NCBI RefSeq assembly: GCF_900119075.1
Contig: NZ_FPIP01000006.1
Location: forward strand, 131,420 to 195,419
DNA length: 64,000 nt
Reading direction: 5' to 3'
Source: Ruminococcus flavefaciens
GTDB taxonomy: Bacteria; Bacillota; Clostridia; Oscillospirales; Ruminococcaceae
Positions 50,124 through 58,917 of this stretch are shown here, piece by piece; position 1 is the first letter of the stretch, and each line of letters starts with the position of its first letter. A program made the translations under genes and the position numbers. Below the pieces are notes generated by a model. The model worked only from the letters and a program-made list of their open reading frames with translations. It was not told where the DNA came from and did no database searches.

Positions 50124-50421
50124 TCCAAAGGGACTGTGTTCCTTTGGTCAGGTCAAGGGCTGACAGCCCTTGTGGGGTGTGGGGCAAGCTTAACAAGCCC
50201 GTCCCCTTTGTCGCCGTGCGACATCTCCCCACACTGTGGGGAGTAACCCCACAGTTACAAAGCGCTCCTAACAGGAGCGAGTACCCTCTGTCAGCAAAAC
50301 TGACAGAGGGTGCCGAGCCCGATTAGGGGGCCCTGCAAGAGAGGGCGTCCCTTAATGGCAGGTGTATATTTTTTGACGGAACGCCGAGGGCGGCGTTCCC
50401 TACAGGCTAAAGGCTAAAGCC
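50124..50421. repeat. Chain of intergenic hairpins
   Basis: At least five hairpins in a row: CCAAAGG/CCTTTGG (50133-50155), AAGGGCT/AGCCCTT (50166-50181), CTCCCCACACTGTGGGGAG (50225-50243), CGCTCCT/AGGAGCG (50262-50279), ACCCTCTGTCAG/CTGACAGAGGGT (50282-50311). A GTAGGG-type palindrome closes the tract (50376-50404), then GGCTAAA heptads. The third hairpin and its lead-in match the insertion inside repeat copy 1 (about 4500-4552). No gene is seen in 49984-50434. Confidence 0.7.
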
Positions 50422-50434
50422 CGAATTAGCATAG

Positions 50435-52390
50435 CTAATTACGGGCTTTGTACCTCGCCATAAGCGACATAAGGTCGTATTTGCACATTTCGGGTTTGGT
50501 CTCCATGAGCTTCTGCTGAGTCACAAGGCAGGGATTTCTGCGGAACTTGTCGCTTCGCTCTCCCGAGCGCCAGCCTATGGAAGCCATATAGCAGCACCAG
50601 CGGCGGTGCTCCAGTGAAGCCAGTCCATAGGCGAAGCTGTCCTTTTTCAGCTTGGCAAGGACTTCCTCCTCACTGCCGTTCATCTGCCATGCAGTGCCCG
50701 TGTACTTCATAAGGGAGCCGTTTCTGCCGATAAGCTCTTCAAGCTTTGCACTGAGCTCCGCACCGTTTTCTGCGGCAAGCTTTGGTATGATATCGTTCTT
50801 GACCTCGTCGTGGTATGCGGCGGCTTTGCTTGAGGAGCGGCGGAAAAGTCTCAGTCTGTTCCATTCCTGCTCGGGGTCCTCCTCGGAGTTGTCCGCAGTA
50901 CCCGTTTCGTCGGCGGTAATGAGCTTGATATTGTTGTAGAAGTGGTTGTAATTCTTGGCGAGCTTGTCTATTTCGCGGTTGATTATCATGTCGAGAGTAA
51001 TGACAATGCTTCTGTCGTCAATGAGACTGACATCGGCAAGAGAGCTGTTTTCTGCGGAGATATAGCCTGCAAGACGTCTGTCGGTGTCCATTCGCATGAG
51101 AATAGGCAGTTTAAGTCCGCGCTCGTCAAAGAGCTCCTCCAGCTGTATAGCGCAGTGTACCGAAAGGTCGATATTTTCAAGGGCTATGACCGCATAGGTG
51201 TAGGGCTCGGCGTCGAGCTTCTCACGTACAGTGTCGTAGAAGCTGATATGTGAGATGTTCAGCTCGTGGAAGTTTATCTCCAGAAGTCCGTCTGCGGCGC
51301 TGCTTTTCATTGTGACCTTGTCATCGGTGATATCAAAGGTTTCACGGCTGAGCTGGTTGAGGAACACCGCCTTTTTCGCCTTGATATTGCTGTCGAAAAC
51401 GTCGATGATTATGCGGTTGCTCTCGTGGACTACGCCGAGATTCATAGCCTGCAATACTGCCTGCTGACCGAGCTGTCCGAAGCCTGCTACCAGCAGATGA
51501 GCCGTCCAGTCCTTCAGCGGAGTATCCGTGCCGATGTATATGCTGTGGAGGGGGTGGTCGGAGTACATCTTGTGTATCTGCATTTCGGGAAGTCCCACTA
51601 CCTCCAGATCGAAGTAAGCGTCAGTGCCTGCGGCACTGTTGTAGTATTCCGCGATAAGTCTGCCTATGCCCTCCTCCTCGCACCTGCACGATATCTTGGC
51701 TCCCTGAGTGAGCTTTATCCTATCGTCGGAGTCCTTTTCGTTCAGGCGGAAAAGCTGTAACAGGGAGAAGTTTCGTATGGACGATGTCTCAAAGAGTATG
51801 ATATTTGTGGCTATTTCGATTCGTGTTTTGGCAAGAAGCGTCTGAAGCTCCGATTCTGCCGCTTTCAGGACGTCTGCGTAGTGCACCACATAGCCTGCCT
51901 TGTTAAGTCGGTATATCTCCTCGTTGTCGATAGACTCGGTAGTTACTATGTGTATGCAGGTCTTTTTCGGGTTTGACCTGTTGTTTTTCAGCATGGACTT
52001 GACGTCACTGTTATAGCCGAAAACCACGATATGACGGCAGTTTTTGTCCCTGCGGAAGAATATGATGAAGCGGAGCAGGCGTTCCAGAAATTTGTAGATG
52101 AATGAAATAGTGCAGTAGGGGGCGGTGAATACCGCTATACAGTAGGCATAGCCGATACCTTTGTTGAGCACCGAGGGATTATCCTTCATAAAGGCGACGG
52201 TGTCCTTTATAGTTACCGAAGCCTTGAAGCCGAATGCGTTGATACTGTTTTGCAGTACCAGCAGCACCTTGAAGAACGAATCGTAATTTTTATAGTATAT
52301 GATACCCTGTGCAGTGGCTATCAGGAATGACAGCACTGCAAGTAGAAATATCAGCCGCGTCGTATTCTTACGACTTTTGTTGTTGCCCAT
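50435..52390 (-). CDS. Membrane TrkA-N/RCK-like protein with C-terminal RyR domain
   Basis: A 651-residue protein with two TM helices (about 12-32 and 80-105), a basic stretch, then two Rossmann-like TrkA-N/RCK domains: the first begins HIVVFGYNSDVKSML (about 120), the second HLLVAGFGQLGQQAVLQAMN (about 298). The last part (about 588-645) is an RyR domain: ASLEHRRWCCYMASIGWRSG, then CLVTQQKL. RyR domains of bacteria have been proposed by comparative genomics to bind nucleotide-derived signals; TrkA-N domains bind NAD(H) or nucleotides and gate channels. It starts 12 bases after the TIR-propeller gene on the same strand. Its role is inferred, not known. Confidence 0.82.
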   Translation of the reverse strand: MGNNKSRKNTTRLIFLLAVLSFLIATAQGIIYYKNYDSFFKVLLVLQNSINAFGFKASVTIKDTVAFMKDNPSVLNKGIGYAYCIAVFTAPYCTISFIYKFLERLLRFIIFFRRDKNCRHIVVFGYNSDVKSMLKNNRSNPKKTCIHIVTTESIDNEEIYRLNKAGYVVHYADVLKAAESELQTLLAKTRIEIATNIILFETSSIRNFSLLQLFRLNEKDSDDRIKLTQGAKISCRCEEEGIGRLIAEYYNSAAGTDAYFDLEVVGLPEMQIHKMYSDHPLHSIYIGTDTPLKDWTAHLLVAGFGQLGQQAVLQAMNLGVVHESNRIIIDVFDSNIKAKKAVFLNQLSRETFDITDDKVTMKSSAADGLLEINFHELNISHISFYDTVREKLDAEPYTYAVIALENIDLSVHCAIQLEELFDERGLKLPILMRMDTDRRLAGYISAENSSLADVSLIDDRSIVITLDMIINREIDKLAKNYNHFYNNIKLITADETGTADNSEEDPEQEWNRLRLFRRSSSKAAAYHDEVKNDIIPKLAAENGAELSAKLEELIGRNGSLMKYTGTAWQMNGSEEEVLAKLKKDSFAYGLASLEHRRWCCYMASIGWRSGERSDKFRRNPCLVTQQKLMETKPEMCKYDLMSLMARYKARN

Positions 52391-52402
52391 TTGTCAGTCC
52401 TT

Positions 52403-55400
52403 TCATGCCTCGCTCAGAGCCGTGAGATAGTCCTTTGCGGCGCTGAGAAGCTGCTGAGTGGTGTATATCGGGAAGAAACCTGCTTTGTTTTGACCATCGT
52501 CGCTGATGAATACTGTATCGGCTTTTGCAGGAGCAGCGGCGAAATCGTCTATCCTGTAGCGGACAGTGAATCTTGAAGTATCCAGCAGCCAAGCCTGCGA
52601 CTTGTCCCATACAGCGTATACACGGCTGCTGTCAGCTGAGGGCTTTGTCTCAAAGAGAGCCGCTGAGGTGCTGTCCGATTCGTAGATATCGTTGTCGTAA
52701 TCGTTTTCAAAGTCAAGTCGGCAGCTTCTTCCTGTGAAGCCCTCTGCGTTCATTTCGTAAAGGTGAGAATCACGGCAGAGCACAGCAAATTTATCATCGC
52801 CGACTGCTGCGACGGATACAGGCTCCTGACTTGTGCCGTTAAGAGAAACTGTCGCCTTGCGAGGTCCCTTTTCTGCGTCAAAAAGACCAACTGTGCGGTC
52901 ACTGAAAAGAACTCCCACAGTAGTGTCATTCTGCCAGAAGATACGCTGAATATCGGGGCTTGTATCGCTTTCGGCGTTGAATTCAAGCTTTGTATACTGA
53001 CCTGATGAGAAGTCATGAACGATAAGGGCTGTTTTTTCCTCGTCGTCATCGCTGAGCTTAGCCAGCATAGCAGCCTTGCTGCCCGAAACAGCGCACAGCT
53101 CATCGACTATTTCTTTGTCCATGAGGATAGAGTTTTCTTTCTTCTGCGCCCATGACTTGAAGCTGCCGTCGGAGGAAACAAACACTAAATTCCTGTTGGT
53201 GTCTGCAAGGTAATAAGCTCCGCCCTCAGCGGGGATAAGCTGGGAGCTTCCGCGCATAGTCCCGGGAGCGTCCTTGACGTCGGTCACTTTGCCGTCAGCA
53301 GTGTTTATTATCATTATGCCGTCTTCGGTGGAGGTGCCCTTATATGCGTTCACTATGAGCTTGTCGCTGCCCACAAATGCAGCGGAGAGGGCTCTGCCGC
53401 CATTGAGTTCAGTCACCTCGGTGCATGAACCGTTTGCCGTATCATAGATGAACAGGTGGTCGGTAAGCTGACTTCCTGAATTATATTCACCGTTGGGGTA
53501 GTATGTGGAGATAACAGCAGCCTTTGTGCCGTCGTCGGAAACTGCAAGTACATTGCGGTCATACATGAATTCGCCTGCGTCGATATCCTTGTACGATGAG
53601 TTCATTTTAGGGTACTGGATATAGGCAGTGTTGGAGTAATTCTCGGCGGTGACGTACTTGCCGAGACTGTAGCTGCAAAGGGATATCTTTGTGGTCATGG
53701 TCTGGACTCTGTATGCGGACCTGTCTGACTCCTTGCCCGTTATTAAGCTTTTAAAGCTTATCGCGTATTCCTCTCCGCTGTCAAGAGTGAACATAACAAG
53801 TCCGTTCTGACTGAATGACGCGTCTATAATTTCACCGTCTATAGGGATAGACTTTATGAGCTTTCCGTTTTCATAGTCCACAAAGGAGACAGTGCGGTTT
53901 GTGGTTACTGCAAGAACGTCATGCTCATAGCCTGTGGTCTTGGCAGGCATGAGGAACATCTTTCCCTTGTTCTGATAGTTGACGGGGATAGAAGCAGTCC
54001 ACTTCTTTTCCTTCATGTCCTTGTCATAGCGTGAGATATTAGTGGTGAGGTCAAATGCCATTACACTGCAAGCCGCTGTTACAGGCTCATCGTTGAAGAA
54101 TTGCAGATAATTGGTGTTGATACCTGCTGCAACGGGATAGTTCAGCTCGACGCTGTTGATGAGCTTAAGAGCGTGGTCCTTTATCTCGTAAGCTGCCAGA
54201 ATACCTGAGTCAAAGGCAGCATAAACGACTCCGTCACGGACTGCCTTTATCTCGAAGTCTAAGTACAGACTTGCGGCTTTGTTATTGAAGTCAAGCTTTA
54301 CGGTGTCAACTTCCTTGCCTGTTTCGCGGTCGATTATCTCAAGGAAGATGTTGTCACCCATTATAGCCTTGCCGCTCACAAGCTCACGCTTGTCATTGTA
54401 CATACGCAGAACGTACTCGTCGCCCACGATGAAGCTGTAACAATGGTAAGCATTATCGGGCTTGGGAGACTTCCACTTTATCTCGCCTGTAGCGCCGTCA
54501 ACGCGCCATATGGACTTATCGGAGTTGGCGATATATACGTCGCCGCCTGTGCCCTGCTCGTCCTCTTCAACGGAGTGTATGTAATTGGTGTATATCTTAT
54601 TGAAAATCGAGCTGTTTTCATAGGTGATACGGCTGGGAGAGCTTGCATTATGGAAATAGGTGCCTGTTTTGTCAAGGTTTACGTCGAAATATGCTGTCAG
54701 CTCATTGGAGCCGCTTGTTGAGGCAAATTCGCTGTCTGCTGCTGAAAGCTTCTTGATGAGCTTTCCTGTCTCGGCGTCCCAGAAGTAGACTCCCGTAGCG
54801 TCCTTGGAAACTACGGACTTTCCGCCGCCCATGAATGAGAGCTGCTCAACGGCGCAGTCGTGCTTCAATGAAAGCTGAGGCACCATTTGCGTATGTCTGA
54901 ACATACCCAGCTCACGGGAGAGAGCGTACTCCGCCTCGGGGAGCACAGGCTTTTCCTCGCCCTCTGAGGGCAGAGCCGCTACTGCCTTTTTTATGGCAGG
55001 GATAAGACTGCTCTCTTTGTAAAGGTTCTCGGACTCAACAGCAAGGTGTCCTGCGTTCTCAACGAGAAGCTCGCTGTTCTTGTTCTCAATCTCGACATTC
55101 TGTTCCTTTATCTGGTCGTTCTGCTTCTGTATCTGCTTGTTCTTGCCGTTAATGGTGACTGCCGAAGCAACGCTGATGATGGAAATAAGTGAGAGTATAC
55201 CCGAAACACCGCCGAAGATACGTCTTCTTTTTGCAGCCTCGCGGCGCTTCTCACGCTGGTACAGGTCGTTGAAATCGCAGCCCAGCAGGGGAGCGGCGAT
55301 GCGGAGATACTCGGTGTTCAGCTTCTTCATGGAGTCCTTGATATTGTCCGCAACGATATTGGCGGCAAGTGGCTCGACGTCTACCTTTACCGTGACTTCC

Positions 55401-55804
55401 TCGCCCTTTTCATTGGTGGTGGTGACCTCGGCGTAGGTCAGCTCCTCGGGGAAGGACTCACGGGGATCGCCGTTTACCAGCAGGGTGATGATGTTGGTGT
55501 TCTTGTTGTCGTGGAGCTCGCGGAAACGGGTGAGCTCCTGTAAGCACCACTTGGACTCGGTGTACTGGGGCGAGCAGATAACTATGAGGTATTCCGAGGA
55601 CTCGATAGCGTTCTTGATTATCTCGCTGAGGTCGCTGCTTGACTGGAGCTCCGAAACATCGCGGAAGATACGCCAGTTTTCCTTTTTTACGCCCAGTGAC
55701 TTTGGGGGCTTGTAGGCTTCGAGGAGCTTTTGCAGTTTTTCAGCCGCCTGCATATCAGGCTCGATATGACGATAACTTATAAAAGCTTTGTATTTGTATT
55801 CCAT
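52403..55804 (-). CDS. TIR domain - TM - coiled coil - beta-propeller protein
   Basis: A 1133-residue protein. TIR domain about 1-185: YKAFISYRH, WRIFRDVSELQSSSDLSEII, ESKWCLQEL, where Glu90 occupies the catalytic position of NAD-consuming TIRs. A basic patch (REKRREAAKRRR) then one TM helix (about 197-217) puts TIR inside and the rest outside. A coiled coil (about 218-262) leads into a segment typical of the region before WD40 arrays (PAIKKAVAALPS, PEAEYALSREL), then repeated WD-like blades (GVYFWDAETGKLIKKL) to the end. Start 55804 is fixed by AAGGAG. Operon partner is the TrkA-N/RyR gene. A sensor-effector role in stress or phage defence is plausible; function is unproven. Confidence 0.85.
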   Translation of the reverse strand: MEYKYKAFISYRHIEPDMQAAEKLQKLLEAYKPPKSLGVKKENWRIFRDVSELQSSSDLSEIIKNAIESSEYLIVICSPQYTESKWCLQELTRFRELHDNKNTNIITLLVNGDPRESFPEELTYAEVTTTNEKGEEVTVKVDVEPLAANIVADNIKDSMKKLNTEYLRIAAPLLGCDFNDLYQREKRREAAKRRRIFGGVSGILSLISIISVASAVTINGKNKQIQKQNDQIKEQNVEIENKNSELLVENAGHLAVESENLYKESSLIPAIKKAVAALPSEGEEKPVLPEAEYALSRELGMFRHTQMVPQLSLKHDCAVEQLSFMGGGKSVVSKDATGVYFWDAETGKLIKKLSAADSEFASTSGSNELTAYFDVNLDKTGTYFHNASSPSRITYENSSIFNKIYTNYIHSVEEDEQGTGGDVYIANSDKSIWRVDGATGEIKWKSPKPDNAYHCYSFIVGDEYVLRMYNDKRELVSGKAIMGDNIFLEIIDRETGKEVDTVKLDFNNKAASLYLDFEIKAVRDGVVYAAFDSGILAAYEIKDHALKLINSVELNYPVAAGINTNYLQFFNDEPVTAACSVMAFDLTTNISRYDKDMKEKKWTASIPVNYQNKGKMFLMPAKTTGYEHDVLAVTTNRTVSFVDYENGKLIKSIPIDGEIIDASFSQNGLVMFTLDSGEEYAISFKSLITGKESDRSAYRVQTMTTKISLCSYSLGKYVTAENYSNTAYIQYPKMNSSYKDIDAGEFMYDRNVLAVSDDGTKAAVISTYYPNGEYNSGSQLTDHLFIYDTANGSCTEVTELNGGRALSAAFVGSDKLIVNAYKGTSTEDGIMIINTADGKVTDVKDAPGTMRGSSQLIPAEGGAYYLADTNRNLVFVSSDGSFKSWAQKKENSILMDKEIVDELCAVSGSKAAMLAKLSDDDEEKTALIVHDFSSGQYTKLEFNAESDTSPDIQRIFWQNDTTVGVLFSDRTVGLFDAEKGPRKATVSLNGTSQEPVSVAAVGDDKFAVLCRDSHLYEMNAEGFTGRSCRLDFENDYDNDIYESDSTSAALFETKPSADSSRVYAVWDKSQAWLLDTSRFTVRYRIDDFAAAPAKADTVFISDDGQNKAGFFPIYTTQQLLSAAKDYLTALSEA

Positions 55805-55850
55805 CTCATTCTCCTTATACATATGAATTATATGAATTTCATATAAAGAT

Positions 55851-55879
55851 ATTGTATCACATAATCGCTCAAATAGCAA
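55851..55879 (-). promoter_or_regulatory. Promoter for the TIR-RyR operon
   Basis: Minus-strand TTGCTA, 17 bases, TACAAT, 46 bases before the start. Confidence 0.6.
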
Positions 55880-55888
55880 TGATTAAGG

Positions 55889-55922
55889 TAAAAAAACGCG
55901 TCCCGTTGTTGTCGGGACGCGA
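55889..55922 (-). terminator. Terminator of the Thr-rich dockerin gene
   Basis: Stem CGCGTCCCG/CGGGACGCG with a seven-base loop, followed on the minus strand by a T-run. Confidence 0.85.
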
Positions 55923-55952
55923 ATATGCTTGTTTGGACTGCCTATAGTGCGA

Positions 55953-56606
55953 TCATACAGGTGTTACTTCCGGAACATCTGAAGGACGAGTAGTGGTTGT
56001 TGTAACCTTTGTGGTAGTTGCAGTAGTTGATGTTGGCTTAGCTGTAGTAGTTGTTACCTTTGTAGTAGTTGTTGTGGAAACAGGCTTAGCTGTGGTAGTT
56101 GTTACCTTTGTAGTAGTTGTTGCAGAAACTGGCTTGACTGTGGTAGTTGTTACCTTTGTAGTAGTTGTTGTAGAAACAGGCTTCGCTGTAGTGGTCGTAG
56201 TCTTAGCAGTTGTTGTAACAGTTGTGGTAGTTGTAGTTGCCTTTGGATCGGCATTCGGATTCTTTAAGTACTCAGGGAAACTGAGCTTTCCTCCCACAGA
56301 TGTGTACGCATAATAGCTCAGTATAGTCGAAGCGTCAACAGCATTTACAGCTCCGTCTTTGTTTACGTCCTGTGTTGCAAGCTCGTATTCAGTGGGCTTG
56401 TCCTTTGATGTTGCGTATCTTGCGTAGTTTGACAGCGCAATTGAAGCGTCTACGGCGTTTATTGCGCCGTCGCCGTCTGCGTCGCCAAGCTTGATAGTGG
56501 TGTGAGCTGCGGCTTCGTCTGAATTAGCCTCTGCGGCATTGGCACACAGAGAAGTGCCGAAAACCATAGTGACTGAAAGTAATGTAGCAATAATCCTCTT
56601 TATCAT
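55953..56606 (-). CDS. Secreted dockerin protein with Thr-rich repeat tail
   Basis: A 217-residue exported protein: signal peptide about 1-24, then one dockerin pair (GDADGDGAINAVDASIAL and DVNKDGAVNAVDASTILS) and a spacer with KLSFPEYLKNP. The C-terminal ~90 residues consist of about five copies of a 17-residue Thr-rich unit (TTKVTTTTAKPVSTTTT type), encoded by near-identical 51-base repeats. Such tails are usual as glycosylated linkers. No catalytic domain: possibly a surface linker, or a truncated enzyme. Repeat number is probably variable. Own promoter and terminator. Confidence 0.85.
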   Translation of the reverse strand: MIKRIIATLLSVTMVFGTSLCANAAEANSDEAAAHTTIKLGDADGDGAINAVDASIALSNYARYATSKDKPTEYELATQDVNKDGAVNAVDASTILSYYAYTSVGGKLSFPEYLKNPNADPKATTTTTTVTTTAKTTTTTAKPVSTTTTTKVTTTTVKPVSATTTTKVTTTTAKPVSTTTTTKVTTTTAKPTSTTATTTKVTTTTTRPSDVPEVTPV

Positions 56607-56639
56607 AAAGAGCCTCCCTTAGTTATAGTGTATATAGAT

Positions 56640-56667
56640 ATTATAGCATTTTTATCTGATTTGTCAA
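56640..56667 (-). promoter_or_regulatory. Promoter for the Thr-rich dockerin gene
   Basis: Minus-strand TTGACA, 16-base spacer, TATAAT, about 34 bases before the start. Confidence 0.7.
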
Positions 56668-56680
56668 CGACTTGAAAAAA

Positions 56681-56787
56681 TAAAACGCGATTCAGTTTCC
56701 TGAACCGCGTTTGTGTATGTGTTACAATATTGATACTACTTCATGCGCGGAAAAAAATTCGCGTCCCAATTATACTGAGACGCGAAC
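56681..56787 (-). terminator. Two terminators downstream of tRNA-Thr
   Basis: First, 56754-56787: TTCGCGTC / GACGCGAA with a T-run on the minus strand. Second, 56681-56713: ACGCG..CAG/CTG..CGCGT with a T-rich tail. Together they isolate the tRNA from the dockerin gene. Confidence 0.75.
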
Positions 56788-56808
56788 TTGCCTGCGGGGG
56801 CTCCCCGC

Positions 56809-56884
56809 TGGAGCTGATGATCGGACTTGAACCGACGACCTACGCCTTACCAAGGCGTTGCGCTACCGACTGTGCCACATCAGC
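56809..56884 (-). tRNA. tRNA-Thr (anticodon GGT)
   Basis: Full cloverleaf of 76 bases with encoded CCA: acceptor GCTGATG/CATCAGC, anticodon stem ACGCC/GGCGT with loop TTGGTAA (anticodon GGT), T-arm loop TTCAAGT. Own promoter at 56898-56926. Confidence 0.95.
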
Positions 56885-56897
56885 ACCAACAGATAAT

Positions 56898-56926
56898 ATT
56901 ATACACTAAAGCCGTGTAAAAGTCAA
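56898..56926 (-). promoter_or_regulatory. Promoter of tRNA-Thr
   Basis: Minus-strand TTGACT, 17 bases, TATAAT. Confidence 0.75.
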
Positions 56927-56987
56927 TACTGCAGAATATTATTTTTTATGTTAACTAAAAATTTCTGAAATTTTTTTGAAAAAAGGC

Positions 56988-57016
56988 TTGACAAGCATTT
57001 TTTTTTCTGGTATAAT
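56988..57016 (+). promoter_or_regulatory. Promoter of tRNA-Leu
   Basis: TTGACA, 17 bases, TATAAT; divergent from the tRNA-Thr promoter. Confidence 0.85.
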
Positions 57017-57043
57017 ATTAAAGCAGTCACGAAATACTGCAAT

Positions 57044-57128
57044 GCGAGTGTGCTGGAATAGGCAGACAGGCACGTTTGAGGGGCGTGTGTCGAGAGACGT
57101 ATGGGTTCAAGTCCCATTACTCGCACCA
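57044..57128 (+). tRNA. tRNA-Leu (anticodon GAG)
   Basis: 85 bases including CCA. Acceptor GCGAGTG with TACTCGC, anticodon stem CACGT/GCGTG with loop TTGAGGG (anticodon GAG), long variable arm (TGTCGAGAGACG), T-loop TTCAAGT. The long variable arm and GAG identify a class II leucine tRNA. Confidence 0.95.
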
Positions 57129-57131
57129 AGG

Positions 57132-57166
57132 GAAGCGTTTACCAAAGGTAAACGCTTTTTCTTTTG
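57132..57166 (+). terminator. Terminator after tRNA-Leu
   Basis: AAGCGTTTACC / GGTAAACGCTT stem, three-base loop, TTTTTC. The downstream kinase gene may be read by leakage, as no separate promoter is evident. Confidence 0.85.
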
Positions 57167-57195
57167 CTATATCTCAATATAAGGGAGCAAAAAAC

Positions 57196-58104
57196 ATGAT
57201 TTATACAGTTACGTTCAATCCTGCTATAGACTATGTAGTTAAGACGGAGAAAATAGCTCTGGGCAGTGTCAACCGCGCCGCTTCCGAGCAGATATACTAC
57301 GGCGGCAAGGGCATAAATGTTTCCGCTGTGCTTGCGGAGCTGGGCATACGCTCAAAGGCGCTGGGCTTCACGGCAGGCTTTACGGGCGAGGCTATTGAGC
57401 GAGGTGTCGAAGCTATGGGCATCGACGCGGACTTCGTAAGGCTGAAAGAAGGCACTTCCCGAATCAACGTGAAGATAAGAGCTGAGGAGGAGACCGAGCT
57501 CAACGGACAAGGTCCCCACATAGACGACGAAGCTCTTTCACAGCTTTTCAAGAAGCTGGACAGACTCAAGGACGGTGACACGCTTATACTTGCAGGAAGT
57601 ATCCCGAACAGTCTGCCCTCCAACGTGTATGAGCGCATACTGGAAATGCTTTCAGACCGCGATATCCGCACTGTTGTGGACGCATCGGGAGAGCTCCTTG
57701 TGAACGTGCTGAAATACAAGCCTTTCCTCATCAAGCCCAACGACCATGAGCTGGGAGAGATATTCGGCGTTAACATCTCCACCTATGACGGAGTTGTTGA
57801 ATACGCCGTAAAATTGCAGGCTATGGGAGCTCGCAATGTTCTGGTATCCATGGCTGGCAGCGGAGCTATACTCCTTTGCGAGAACGGCAGGCTCATCAAA
57901 TGCGGAGTCTGCATGGGTACGGTAAAGAACTCCGTGGGAGCAGGCGATTCCATGCTGGCAGGCTTCGTGGCAGGCTCTGCGGAGAACGACCTCGACTACG
58001 CATTGAAGCTGGGAACAGCCTGCGGCGGTGCCACGGCATTTTCCGAGGGACTTGCCAAAAAGGAGCTCATATTCGAGCTGTTGAAGCAGCTAAAGACTAT
58101 ATAA
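57196..58104 (+). CDS. 1-phosphofructokinase-type PfkB sugar kinase
   Basis: A 302-residue PfkB-family kinase: FNPAIDYVVK at the start, GGKGINVSAVLAELG, LIKPNDHELGEIFG, and the ATP/active-site end NSVGAGDSMLAGFVAG with the catalytic Asp. It most resembles FruK (1-phosphofructokinase), though tagatose-6-phosphate kinase (LacC) cannot be excluded. No PTS transporter or FruR gene is adjacent. Start 57196 is set by AAGGGAG; the longer ORF runs through tRNA-Leu. Confidence 0.88.
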   Translation: MIYTVTFNPAIDYVVKTEKIALGSVNRAASEQIYYGGKGINVSAVLAELGIRSKALGFTAGFTGEAIERGVEAMGIDADFVRLKEGTSRINVKIRAEEETELNGQGPHIDDEALSQLFKKLDRLKDGDTLILAGSIPNSLPSNVYERILEMLSDRDIRTVVDASGELLVNVLKYKPFLIKPNDHELGEIFGVNISTYDGVVEYAVKLQAMGARNVLVSMAGSGAILLCENGRLIKCGVCMGTVKNSVGAGDSMLAGFVAGSAENDLDYALKLGTACGGATAFSEGLAKKELIFELLKQLKTI

Positions 58105-58106
58105 CT

Positions 58107-58189
58107 GTAGGGGACGCCGCCTCGGCGTCCCGAGACTTGTGTTGCAAATATAAATTGTGGCTTGTAGGGGCTGGCGTCCCCGACAGCCC
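58107..58189. repeat. Two GTAGGGG-type palindromes after the sugar kinase
   Basis: 58107-58131 (GACGCCG/CGGCGTC inner stem) and 58163-58189 (GGGCTG / CAGCCC outer stem). They adjoin repeat-element copy 2, as at 4165-4375 for copy 1. Confidence 0.75.
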
Positions 58190-58190
58190 G

Positions 58191-58497
58191 AAAAAACGCC
58201 CCGAAGTATAACCGTGGCACTTATATAGAAATTTATAGTTAATTATGGGGGAAACCTTTCTGAGGAAAGGTTCTCCCCCATACCCCTTTCCAAAGACTTT
58301 TATCTGGTTTTTTCACAGATAGGGCGCTCCATAAATAAAAAAACCTGCAAAATGCAGGTGCGCCCTATCTGCGAAAAAACAAAACGAAAGTTTTAGGGAG
58401 AGAGTTTGAGAGAAGCCCCTTTTTCAAAAGGGGTTCTCTCAATAATCAATTATAAAACTTCTATATGAGTATCGCGGATATACTTCGGGGTGCTGTT
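58191..58497. repeat. Hairpin-rich MITE-like element, copy 2 (inverted)
   Basis: Core 58220-58469 (250 bases), reverse-complementary to copy 1 and in the same hairpin order, but without the ~62-base insertion. Outer arms are different from copy 1 yet again mutually complementary: CCCCGAAGTATA (58199-58210) and TATACTTCGGGG (58479-58490), flanked by an A-tract on the left and a T-rich tract on the right. This lies between two convergent genes, where a terminator is expected. The region 58105-58498 has no gene. Confidence 0.85.
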
Positions 58498-58498
58498 T

Positions 58499-58864
58499 TT
58501 ATTCCTTCTGAAATTTCAGCTTTAGTCCGAGAAAAGCCGTAACTGCGGCATTTATCAGGATAACAGCCAGTGCCGCCGACTTGTTCTTATCACCGCCGCC
58601 TATGACCATTAAGAACCAATAGGCGGACATAAGCACAGTTCCCAGTATATCGAGGACAAAGCCTGTTATCTCTGCCCATTTTCTGCGCCCTGCTGCAAGG
58701 TAAAGGAGCTCCGCTGAAGCCGTAACGGGGAGCGTCGGAAAAAACAGAGCCATGAGCACAAGCAGCGCTCCGAGGGATTCAGCCTGCGGATAGTTTACTA
58801 TGCAAAGGGCGATATACGCCGCAATGCATACCAGAAGCAGCAGTAAATTCTTGATTTGTTTCAT
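58499..58864 (-). CDS. Small membrane protein with four TM helices
   Basis: A 121-residue hydrophobic protein; TM helices at about 5-22, 27-49, 58-83 and 90-113. The start at 58864 follows AAGGA and leaves a clear gap after the HD-GYP gene; a longer in-frame ORF would overlap that gene. No recognised family. It is presumably cotranscribed with the HD-GYP gene upstream. Confidence 0.6.
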   Translation of the reverse strand: MKQIKNLLLLLVCIAAYIALCIVNYPQAESLGALLVLMALFFPTLPVTASAELLYLAAGRRKWAEITGFVLDILGTVLMSAYWFLMVIGGGDKNKSAALAVILINAAVTAFLGLKLKFQKE

Positions 58865-58917
58865 GAGTGATTTCCTTGAATCGAAAGTGTTATTTCGGAA
58901 TATTATCCGCCAATTGG

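Noticed and set aside
55993..56230. Regularly spaced repeats resembling a CRISPR array or tandem satellite
   Set aside because: The 51-base repeats encode the Thr-rich tail of a dockerin protein in frame, with no unique spacers.
56809..57128. tRNA-flanked integration site
   Set aside because: No partial tRNA duplicates or integrase genes nearby; the two tRNAs simply diverge from adjacent promoters.
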